Below, in pieces: positions 18,345 through 28,958 of a stretch of DNA of 64,000 nt. Each line of letters opens with the position of its first letter. The first letter of the stretch is position 1. A program made the translations under genes and the position numbers. The stretch spans positions 520,001-584,000 of the forward strand of contig NZ_RJVO01000001.1 of NCBI RefSeq assembly GCF_003730135.1, written 5' to 3'. The notes under the pieces are model-generated. The model had not been told where the DNA came from. It was given only the letters and a program-made list of their open reading frames with translations, and made no database searches. Source of the DNA: Stagnimonas aquatica. GTDB taxonomy: Bacteria > Pseudomonadota > Gammaproteobacteria > Nevskiales > Nevskiaceae.

Positions 18345-19550
18345 TTACTGCGCGGCCCGCGCCGTGCTGCCGGCGACGGCCAGCTTCACCGGCTCGTCGT
18401 GGCTGGAGACCTGAGCGACACCCACCCGGCCCTCGCCCATCGCCACCAGTTGCGGTGCCACCGCCGAGCCGGGCTTCACCCGCTGCAGACCGTTGACGAC
18501 GATGGACTCGCCGGGCTTCAGACCGCTGCGGATCACCCGCAGGCCGTCGATGCGCGGCCCGGTGCTGACCTGCCGGTACTGCGCCAGCTTGTCGGCGCCG
18601 ACGGTGAGCACGTACTTGCGGTCGAGGTCGGTACCGATGGCGCGGTCATCGACCAGCGCCGCCTCGAAGCTCTGGCCGGCGACCAGCTTCACCCGCGCGA
18701 ACAGCCCCGGCGTGTAGCGCCCGCTGGCGTCGTCGAGGGTGGCGCGGACGCGGATCAGGCCGTTGTGGCTGGCGTTGTCGATGAAGTCGAGCTTGGCGGC
18801 GTGCGGCGTGCCGGCCTCGTCCATCAGGCCGACGTAGACCTGGGCGGCATCGTCGTGCGCGAGGGTGGCGAGGTAGCTCTGCTCGTCGAGATCGAAGGAC
18901 ACGTACACCGGATCGACGCTGACCACCGTGGTCAGCACGCTCTGGGCGCTGACCAGATTGCCGGCGGTGATCAGCGCGCGGGATACCCGGCCGTCCAGCG
19001 GCGCGGTGACCCGGGTGTAGGAGAGATCCAGCCGCGCCGCGCGCAGCGCCGCCTGCACCGAAGCGACCTCGGCGGCGGCCACCGCTTCGCCGGAGCCGAG
19101 CCGGTCGTGCTCCTCGCGGGAGATCGCGCCCTGCTCGATCAGCAGCGCCGAGCGCGCCCGGTTGGCCTGCGCCAGGCGGTACTGCGCCTGGGCGCGGTCG
19201 AGTTCCGCTTCCAGGCGCTCGACCTGGGCAGCGAAGGGGCGCGGGTCGATCTGGAACAGCAACTGGCCCTTCTTCACCAGCGCGCCTTCCTGGAAGGGCG
19301 CCGATTCGATGAAGCCGGAGACCCGGGGACGGATCTCCACCTGCTGCACCGCTTCGATGCGGCCGGTCAGCTCGCGCCAGTCCTTGAGGGTCTTGAACGG
19401 CACCTCGGCGACACTGACCTGAGGGGCGCTGGCCCTGGGGCTTTCGCTGGCCTCGGAGGCGCCGCAAGCGGCCAGGCTGAACAGGCCGAGCGAGAACAGC
19501 CCGAGCAGGGCGGCCTTGCGTGCGGTGGAGGCGGTGAGGGTATTGGGCAT
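18345..19550 (-). CDS. RND efflux periplasmic adaptor (MexE-like lipoprotein)
   Basis: Membrane-fusion protein of 401 residues linking the permease to the outer-membrane channel. A signal peptide with lipobox SLAAC is followed by the adaptor start RELTGRIEAVQQVEIRPRVS. Then come the lipoyl/barrel parts, an alpha-hairpin (about 95-165, RLEAELDRAQAQYRLAQANR), LSYTRVTAPLDGRVSRA, and the membrane-proximal domain. I chose ATG 19550 because GGGAG precedes it by 6 nt and the signal peptide begins there. First gene of the operon, divergent from tetR. Confidence 0.93.
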   Translation of the reverse strand: MPNTLTASTARKAALLGLFSLGLFSLAACGASEASESPRASAPQVSVAEVPFKTLKDWRELTGRIEAVQQVEIRPRVSGFIESAPFQEGALVKKGQLLFQIDPRPFAAQVERLEAELDRAQAQYRLAQANRARSALLIEQGAISREEHDRLGSGEAVAAAEVASVQAALRAARLDLSYTRVTAPLDGRVSRALITAGNLVSAQSVLTTVVSVDPVYVSFDLDEQSYLATLAHDDAAQVYVGLMDEAGTPHAAKLDFIDNASHNGLIRVRATLDDASGRYTPGLFARVKLVAGQSFEAALVDDRAIGTDLDRKYVLTVGADKLAQYRQVSTGPRIDGLRVIRSGLKPGESIVVNGLQRVKPGSAVAPQLVAMGEGRVGVAQVSSHDEPVKLAVAGSTARAAQ

Positions 19551-19666
19551 GGCGGACTCCCTGGTCTGGCCGTAAGTGGTCGCCACCGTCGGGGGATCAG
19601 GTCTTGCCGTGCATCTGCTGCGGCTTGACACTGCGCCGTCACAACCCAATGATGCGGATGTGACTA

Positions 19667-19678
19667 TACCGTTCGGTA
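19667..19678. promoter_or_regulatory. Candidate TetR operator 1
   Basis: Imperfect palindrome TACCGTTCGGTA in the 193-nt space between the adaptor and tetR genes. A second, related palindrome lies about 20 bp to its right. Paired sites in a divergent promoter are what an autoregulating TetR repressor would use. Confidence 0.5.
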
Positions 19679-19698
19679 ACATCTGGCGAGGATGTTAG

Positions 19699-19708
19699 TG
19701 ACCGGTCA
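19699..19708. promoter_or_regulatory. Candidate TetR operator 2
   Basis: Perfect 10-bp palindrome TGACCGGTCA, 36 nt before the tetR start. It shares the ACCG/CGGT half-site with the palindrome at 19667-19678 and resembles the GACC-GGTC operators of NemR-like regulators. Confidence 0.5.
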
Positions 19709-19743
19709 GTATCATTTCAAGCCAGTTGTGCGAGGAGGTCCCG

Positions 19744-20379
19744 ATGTCCAGCCCAAGTGTTTCAGCCGAAAAGGAATTTGCCGCCAAAGCAGCGGCCAGC
19801 GCCGGCTGCGCAACCGCCAAGGCCAGCGCCCGCGACCGCATTTTCGCGGCCGCCCGCGACCTGTTTTACCGACAGGGCATCCGCGCGGTGGGCGTGGAAT
19901 CCATCGCCCAGGAAGCCGGCGCCACCAAGATGAGCCTGTACCGCGCCTTTCCCTCCAAGGACGAGCTGGTGGCCGAGTGCCTGAAGCAGTCGGAGCGCGA
20001 GTTCTGGGTCTGGTGGGACGAGACCACCGCCCCGCATGCGAAGAACCCGGAAGCAGCGGTGCTGGCCCTGTTCAAGGGCATGAGCGCCAAGGCCAAGACC
20101 TGCGAGAAGCGCGGCTGCGCGATCGGCAACGCCTCGGTGGAGCTCACCGAATCCGATCACCCCGGCCGTCACGTGGTCGAGGCCTACAGCCGCGAGAAGC
20201 GCCGCCGCCTGCGCGAGTTGTGCGTGGCGATGAACGCTCAGGACCCCGAAGGTCTGGCCGATGGCCTGCTGCTGCTGATGGACGGCGGCTACTTCAGCCG
20301 GCTCAGCCTGGGCCCGAGCGGCCCGACCGCCAGCATGGCCAAGGCGGCGCAGGCGCTGATCCGCGCGCATACCGCCTGA
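19744..20379 (+). CDS. TetR/AcrR-family transcriptional regulator
   Basis: Predicted repressor of the adjacent efflux operon, 211 residues. The helix-turn-helix spans about 33-75 (RDRIFAAARDLFYRQGIRAVGVESIAQEAGA, then KMSLYRAFPSKDELV). The ligand domain contains two nearby cysteines in KTCEKRGCAIGNASVEL, which could sense electrophiles, though related regulators conserve RGC for structural reasons. The ATG at 19744 has a strong GAGGAGG 5 nt upstream. Two palindromes in the divergent promoter are the likely operators. Confidence 0.9.
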   Translation: MSSPSVSAEKEFAAKAAASAGCATAKASARDRIFAAARDLFYRQGIRAVGVESIAQEAGATKMSLYRAFPSKDELVAECLKQSEREFWVWWDETTAPHAKNPEAAVLALFKGMSAKAKTCEKRGCAIGNASVELTESDHPGRHVVEAYSREKRRRLRELCVAMNAQDPEGLADGLLLLMDGGYFSRLSLGPSGPTASMAKAAQALIRAHTA

Positions 20380-20392
20380 GCGGACACCGCTA

Positions 20393-20411
20393 CCTCCGCA
20401 CACGGCGGAGG
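20393..20411. terminator. Hairpin between convergent tetR and ferredoxin genes
   Basis: Inverted repeat CCTCCGC/GCGGAGG with a 5-nt loop, extended by an outer ACCG/CGGT pairing. It lies between the two facing stop codons. There is no T-tract, so intrinsic termination is uncertain. Confidence 0.35.
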
Positions 20412-20425
20412 CGGTCGGCGCGGCG

Positions 20426-20746
20426 CTAGATCTTCAGGCGCTGCACCGGCTCGCCGTTGGCGAGATGCTGCTCGACGATCTCGTCGATGTCTTCGCGGTT
20501 CTGGTAGCGATACCAGACCCCTTCCGGGTACACGACCGCCACCGGCCCCAGCTCGCAGCGGTCCAGGCAGCCGGCCATGTTCACCCGCACCCGGCCGGTG
20601 CCGGCCAGCCCGCGCTTCTTCACCTGCTGCTTGCAGTAGTCGCGTAGCTCGTTGGCGCCCTTGTCGGCGCAGCACTCGCGACCGTCCTCGCGGCGGTTGC
20701 AGCAGAAGAAGATGTGGCGCTGGAAGTAGGGATCGGACGTGCTCAT
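20426..20746 (-). CDS. Thioredoxin-fold [2Fe-2S] ferredoxin
   Basis: Small redox protein of 106 residues. It starts with PYFQRHIFFCCNRRE, typical of the thioredoxin-like 2Fe-2S ferredoxins related to the NuoE cluster domain. Likely ligands are C15, one of C25/C26, C60 (AGCLDRC) and C64; ELGPVAVVYPEGVWY follows, as in the family. The partner is unknown. It shares direction with the DUF481 gene upstream, and the 22-nt gap allows co-transcription. Confidence 0.85.
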   Translation of the reverse strand: MSTSDPYFQRHIFFCCNRREDGRECCADKGANELRDYCKQQVKKRGLAGTGRVRVNMAGCLDRCELGPVAVVYPEGVWYRYQNREDIDEIVEQHLANGEPVQRLKI

Positions 20747-20768
20747 GGGAACCAGTGGTCGATAAGGC

Positions 20769-21581
20769 TTACTTCTTTTCGCCGAAGCCGTAGCCGAGAT
20801 TCACCGAGGTCAGCGTGTCGGTCTTGCGGGTGCCGTCCGGCACTTCGGAGTTGAAACGCAGCTCGTAGCCCAGGCTGGCGAACAGATTGCCGGCGACCGT
20901 GAGCTTCAGCTCCGAAACCGGGTTGATATAGGTGGTGGTGCGCGAGCGCTCCACCTTCAGCCCCTGCGAGAACTTGCTGGTGGCGCTGATCTCCCAGACG
21001 TACTTGGCGTTGAGCAGAGCGACCGCCGAACTTTCCCGACCGGCCGGCTCGGCCAGCTTGATCTGGGTGGCACCGACGCCGACCTCGGCATCCAGACTGT
21101 GCGCGGGCAGCGTCAGCAGCCGCCGGCCATAGCCCAGCGCCTCGGTGGTGCGTTCGGCGATACCTGCGAAGCGGTCGTTGTCGTAGTCCAGCGTCAGGAA
21201 CACGTAGTTGTGGGCGTCGAAATCGCGGCTGAGCTTGTAGCCCAGGCTGTAACGCTCATCGGTGGTGAGATTGTCCTGCTGGGCGCTCACCGCAGCGGCC
21301 TTGCCCTCGTGGGTCCAGGGGCCACCGACGTAACTCAGTTGCAGCTTGCCATTGGCGGACCGGGTATCGGTATTGCCCGAGGTGCTCAGCAGGCCCAGCG
21401 AGGCGTCGCCGGAGTAGCGGCCGGGCAGGTCCGCCTGGTCGGGGTTCAGCACCGGCGGCGTGGGCGCGATCTCCGCCAGCGCCTCGGTATCGGTGATCGC
21501 GGTGCGCGCCAATTGGGGCGCGGCCAGCGCCACCGGAACCACACCACACAGAACGACAGCCGCACAAGCAAATGACTTCAT
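20769..21581 (-). CDS. DUF481 (YdiY-like) outer-membrane beta-barrel protein
   Basis: Predicted salt- or acid-inducible YdiY-family outer-membrane protein of 270 residues. A signal peptide (MKSFACAAVVLCGVVPVALA) is followed by alternating hydrophobic strands: GDASLGLLSTSGNTDTRSAN, KLQLSYVGGPWTHEGKAAA, VFLTLDYDNDRFAG and others. It ends with the aromatic-type strand SVNLGYGFGEKK. SGNT near the first strand is diagnostic for the family. The start at 21581 has AGGA 7 nt upstream. Function is not known. Divergent from the glcF-like gene. Confidence 0.82.
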   Translation of the reverse strand: MKSFACAAVVLCGVVPVALAAPQLARTAITDTEALAEIAPTPPVLNPDQADLPGRYSGDASLGLLSTSGNTDTRSANGKLQLSYVGGPWTHEGKAAAVSAQQDNLTTDERYSLGYKLSRDFDAHNYVFLTLDYDNDRFAGIAERTTEALGYGRRLLTLPAHSLDAEVGVGATQIKLAEPAGRESSAVALLNAKYVWEISATSKFSQGLKVERSRTTTYINPVSELKLTVAGNLFASLGYELRFNSEVPDGTRKTDTLTSVNLGYGFGEKK

Positions 21582-21654
21582 CAGCAGTTCCTGACCGGGA
21601 AACGGGGGTGGGGAGTATGCCAGTCGCGCTGACCCACTCGCGATACGATGCGCC

Positions 21655-22845
21655 ATGGATGCCGCAAACCTGCTAGCCGACGCAGACCGCTGCGTGAAAT
21701 GCGGCCTCTGCCTGCCCCACTGCCCTACCTATCGCCTCAGTCGCAGCGAGGCGGAAAGTCCACGCGGCCGCATTGCGCTGGCGCAGGGTTTGGTCCAAGG
21801 CCAGTTACCGGCCTCGGCCACGCTCGCCACGCACATCGACAACTGCCTGTCCTGCCGCGCCTGCGAGGCGGTGTGCCCGGCCAAGGTGCCCTACGGCCGC
21901 ATCGCCGATGCCACCCGCGCGCTGCTGGTCGAGCCCGGACGCAGCCGCGCGACCCGGCTGCTGTCCATGCTGCTGGATCAAGCCTCCGTCCGCGCGCTGC
22001 TGCGCGCCAGTTTGTGGTTGTCGCAGCGGCTGCTGGGCGCCCCAAGCGGCTCGCCACGATGGCCTCGCCTGCTGCGCTACCGCCCGGCACCACAGCGCCT
22101 GCGCGCTGTGTCGGCGCCCGCCACTGGCAAGGTCGGCCTGCTGGTCGGCTGCGTCGGCGACGTGCTGGAGCGGGCGGTGCTGGCCGACACCCTGCGCGTG
22201 CTCGCGGCACTGGGCATCGAGGCGGCGGTGCCGCCGGACCAGGGCTGCTGCGGCGCGCTCAACCAGCACGCCGGACTCGCCGCCGCCGCCAGCCGCCAGG
22301 CCGCGCGCAATGCCCAGGCCTTTGCCGGCTGCGAAACCGTGCTGGCGCTCGCCAGCGGCTGCGGCGCCAGCCTGCGCGACCTCGGAGGCGCGGCCGGGGC
22401 GACACCGGCACTCGCACCCAAGGTGCAGGACCTCTGTAGCTATCTCGCCGACCGCCTGGAAACCCAACCGCTGCCGCTGCGCCCACTGCCACTCCGGGTG
22501 GCGATCCACAGCGCCTGCACGCAAACCAATGTGTTTGGCGCCGGCGGCGCGATCCGCCGGCTGCTACAGGCCATTCCAGAGCTGGAGCTGGTGGATCTCG
22601 CCAGCGACAGCGGTTGCTGCGGGGCCGCCGGCACTGGGTTTCTCAGCGCACCCGAACAGGCCGACCGTCTGCTGGCACCGAAGCTGGACGCCGCCGTCGC
22701 GCTGCAACCGCAGGTGATCGTCTCCGCCAACATCGGCTGCGCCCTGCACCTCGCGGCCGGGCTCCGCAGCCGGGGGCTGGAGATCGAACTGCTACACCCG
22801 GTCAGCCTGCTGGCGCGGGCACTGGCACCAAGGGCACCACGTTAG
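21655..22845 (+). CDS. GlcF-like (Fe-S)-binding protein with two CCG domains
   Basis: Cytoplasmic or membrane-associated electron-transfer subunit of 396 residues. Two [4Fe-4S] motifs are at C13/16/19/23 (CVKCGLCLPHC) and C64/67/70/74 (CLSCRACEAVC). Two heterodisulfide-reductase CCG domains follow (GCCGALNQHAG and GCCGAAGTG). This is the layout of the glycolate oxidase iron-sulfur subunit GlcF, but no glcD or glcE is nearby, so the flavoprotein partner is unknown. Its 3' end overlaps the convergent lptE by 44 nt. Confidence 0.85.
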   Translation: MDAANLLADADRCVKCGLCLPHCPTYRLSRSEAESPRGRIALAQGLVQGQLPASATLATHIDNCLSCRACEAVCPAKVPYGRIADATRALLVEPGRSRATRLLSMLLDQASVRALLRASLWLSQRLLGAPSGSPRWPRLLRYRPAPQRLRAVSAPATGKVGLLVGCVGDVLERAVLADTLRVLAALGIEAAVPPDQGCCGALNQHAGLAAAASRQAARNAQAFAGCETVLALASGCGASLRDLGGAAGATPALAPKVQDLCSYLADRLETQPLPLRPLPLRVAIHSACTQTNVFGAGGAIRRLLQAIPELELVDLASDSGCCGAAGTGFLSAPEQADRLLAPKLDAAVALQPQVIVSANIGCALHLAAGLRSRGLEIELLHPVSLLARALAPRAPR

Positions 22846-23356
22846 CGGGCTCGGGCGGCGTCTCGCGCAGTCCCACTTCCAGGCGCAGCAGCAGTAGCTC
22901 CGCCATCTCGCCTTGCAGAAACTCGCGCAACTGCGCTTCTTCCGCCTCCTTGGCGAGGATGCGGTTGGGCTGGAAGCTGTAGTCGCGCGAGACCGACAGC
23001 GTGTCCGCCGGCAGCAGCAGCTTGCCGGCACGGCGGACTTCGTAGCGCACCGAGATCACCAGCCGGTATTCCAGCGCCTTGCCGTCGGGGCCCAGCGACA
23101 GCGTCTCGCGGCGCTCGACCAGATCCCAGAGCCGCAACTGGGTTTCGGCCTGGTCGGCGCGGGTGGCGACTTCCGCCCCGCGCTGGCTCAGACGGGCGCG
23201 CAGCGCGGTCTCCAGCGGCGGCTCGGAGACCCGGTAGGGCACTTCGACATCGACATAGATGCTGTCCAGCACCGCCGGCAGCGGCCGGCTGCCGGCGAAC
23301 TGAAAGCCACAGCCGCTCAGCAGTGCCAGCCACAGTCCCGTCAGTGCGATGCGCAT
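22802..23356 (-). CDS. lptE: LPS-assembly lipoprotein LptE
   Basis: Outer-membrane lipoprotein that plugs LptD during lipopolysaccharide export. The 184-residue protein has the lipobox LLSGC and the family start CGFQFAGSRPLPAVLDSIYV. It then has RLVISVRYEVRRAGKLLLPADTLSVSRDYSF, the usual LptE core, and a proline-rich tail. It lies 5 nt after leuS, the conserved leuS-lptE pair. Its last 44 nt overlap the 3' end of the convergent glcF-like gene. Confidence 0.93.
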   Translation of the reverse strand: MRIALTGLWLALLSGCGFQFAGSRPLPAVLDSIYVDVEVPYRVSEPPLETALRARLSQRGAEVATRADQAETQLRLWDLVERRETLSLGPDGKALEYRLVISVRYEVRRAGKLLLPADTLSVSRDYSFQPNRILAKEAEEAQLREFLQGEMAELLLLRLEVGLRETPPEPANVVPLVPVPAPAG

Positions 23357-23361
23357 GGTGG

Positions 23362-27524
<4,163 letters not shown>

Positions 27525-27628
27525 ACGCACTGAGCGAGTTCGCGCTGAGCCCGAACCCTGCGGAGACATTCGCTGCGTCGGCTCCCCTCCCGACTTACAA
27601 CACCGTAGTTTCCACCCGCGACAAGCGC

Positions 27629-27644
27629 TGGCACGGCTTATGCC
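27629..27644 (+). promoter_or_regulatory. Sigma-54 promoter of pilin gene 1
   Basis: TGGCACGGCTTATGCC matches the -24/-12 consensus TGGCACG-N4-TTGCW at all seven -24 positions and at TGC of the -12 element, with the required 10 nt between GG and GC. Predicted transcription starts near 27654, 36 nt before the ATG. RpoN with PilS/PilR is the known control of pilA in relatives. Confidence 0.8.
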
Positions 27645-27689
27645 CCCTCCTGCCCGAGGAGCAGCCGGTCGGGCTGCGGGAGAACAGCT

Positions 27690-28115
27690 ATGAAAACGCA
27701 GCGCGGCTTCACTTTGTTGGAGCTGATGATTGTGGTGAGCATCATCGGCATCCTGTCCGCCATCGCCATCCCGGCCTACCGCGACTACATCCTGCGCGCG
27801 CGGATCCTGGAAGGCATCCACCTGGCGTCGGCGGCAAAAACTGCCGTGGTGGATCACTTTCATACCCATGGCGTCATGCCGGTCGACAATGCGGATGCGC
27901 AGGTCGCCTCTCCCACCAGCATTGTCGGCAACAACGTCAGCCGGGTGACAGTGGATGATGGCGCGGTGGTCATCACCTACACCGGCCAGCCGGAAATCGC
28001 AGGCAAGACCCTGGTATTTAGCCCCACCACTATCGCCGGCTCGGTGCAGTGGTCCTGCGCAGGCACCGATTCCACTATCGCCAACAAGTACAAGCCCTCG
28101 TCCTGCCGCAACTAG
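27690..28115 (+). CDS. Type IV pilin (major-pilin-like), copy 1
   Basis: Prepilin of 141 residues. A six-residue leader MKTQRG is followed by mature [20 protein letters not shown] with the conserved Glu5, recognised by prepilin peptidase PilD. The C-terminal half is beta-rich and has a cysteine pair (VQWSCAG and PSSCRN) suited to the D-region disulfide. GGGAG precedes the ATG by 7 nt. It has its own sigma-54 promoter. A second pilin with the same length and ending follows after 296 nt, so these are tandem duplicates that have diverged. Confidence 0.93.
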   Translation: MKTQRGFTLLELMIVVSIIGILSAIAIPAYRDYILRARILEGIHLASAAKTAVVDHFHTHGVMPVDNADAQVASPTSIVGNNVSRVTVDDGAVVITYTGQPEIAGKTLVFSPTTIAGSVQWSCAGTDSTIANKYKPSSCRN

Positions 28116-28350
28116 CTGGCGAGTCCGTAGCTGGCAGCGGACGTTGCGTGTCTGTTGGGCTCCAAAAATGGTAATTCCCGACAAGCTCCGCCGCCCAAGC
28201 AGCATCCGGCACCTTCTGTCACCGCGCGACGGACAACGGCGCCCATTTACGGAGAGAGATGGCAACACAATCTGACTTTTTTTGTCAGTTACGAACCATT
28301 TTTCGCCAGACTGACGGCATCCGCAGTCCTTGAATCCCCGCATTTGCAGA

Positions 28351-28366
28351 CGGCCCGACTATTGCT
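28351..28366 (+). promoter_or_regulatory. Sigma-54 promoter of pilin gene 2
   Basis: CGGCCCGACTATTGCT matches TGGCACG-N4-TTGCW at 5 of 7 positions in the -24 part and fully in TTGCT, with correct 10-nt GG-to-GC spacing. The predicted start is near 28376, 36 nt before the pilin ATG, the same distance as for pilin 1. Confidence 0.72.
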
Positions 28367-28411
28367 GCTGAATTCTGCGCCCCGCGCACTAACTTTCCCA
28401 GGAGACCTCTC

Positions 28412-28837
28412 ATGAAGAAGCAGCAAGGCTTTACCCTGATCGAACTGATGATCGTGGTTGCCATCATCGGCATCCTCGCCGCCATCGCCATCCCGGCCTA
28501 TCAGGACTACATCATCCGCTCCAAGGTGACTGAAGGCCTCAACCTCGCCTCCGCCTCCAAGACTGCGGTCGCCGAGTACTTCCAGACCAAGGGCACCCTG
28601 CCGGGCGACAACGCCACCGCCGGCGTCGTTTCCGCCAACTCCATCACCGGCAACAACGTCAAGAGCGTTGGCATCGGCACCAACGGCGTGATCACCATCA
28701 CCTACAGCGGCGAAACCGCCCTCAACACCAAGACCCTGCTCCTGACGCCGGCGACCACCAACGGCGCGGTCAAGTGGACCTGCTCCACTGGCGGCGACCT
28801 GGCCGGCAAGTACCGTCCCTCCTCCTGCCGTCCGTAA
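28412..28837 (+). CDS. pilA: Type IV pilin (major-pilin-like), copy 2
   Basis: Prepilin of 141 residues with leader MKKQQG and mature start [20 protein letters not shown] (Glu5 present). The C-terminus VKWTCSTGG...RPSSCRP gives the usual disulfide loop. A clean promoter, a GGAG-type ribosome site (CAGGAGACCTCTC before the ATG) and a strong terminator make it a self-contained highly expressed unit. It is more likely the major pilin than copy 1, which lacks an obvious terminator. The pilB, pilC and pilD assembly genes are 13.6 kb to the right. Confidence 0.95.
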   Translation: MKKQQGFTLIELMIVVAIIGILAAIAIPAYQDYIIRSKVTEGLNLASASKTAVAEYFQTKGTLPGDNATAGVVSANSITGNNVKSVGIGTNGVITITYSGETALNTKTLLLTPATTNGAVKWTCSTGGDLAGKYRPSSCRP

Positions 28838-28850
28838 TCGGCAAGATGGG

Positions 28851-28880
28851 AAAAGGCCCGCGCTCGCGGGCCTTTTTTTT
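28851..28880 (+). terminator. Intrinsic terminator of pilin gene 2
   Basis: GC-rich stem GGCCCGC (28855-28861) and GCGGGCC (28866-28872), preceded by AAAA and followed by eight T residues. It ends the monocistronic pilin transcript 14 nt after the stop codon. Confidence 0.93.
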
Positions 28881-28958
28881 GCCCTCATCCCAGCCCAGGG
28901 CGAACCCGGTCATCCACACGCAACTTAGACTTGCAGCTTCGCAAAACTGCCCCCCTCC

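Noticed and set aside
16599-19628. A 1009-codon open frame on the plus strand across the RND pump genes
   Set aside because: It is the antisense of the permease and adaptor genes, rich in His, Gln and Arg with no domain, as expected from high third-position GC.
28117-28150. Other sigma-54-like motifs after pilin 1 (TGGCGAGTCCGTAGC and TGGCAGCGGACGTTGC)
   Set aside because: The first lies about 280 nt from pilin 2 with a poor -12 element; the second has 11 instead of 10 nt between GG and GC. The site at 28351 is better in sequence and position.
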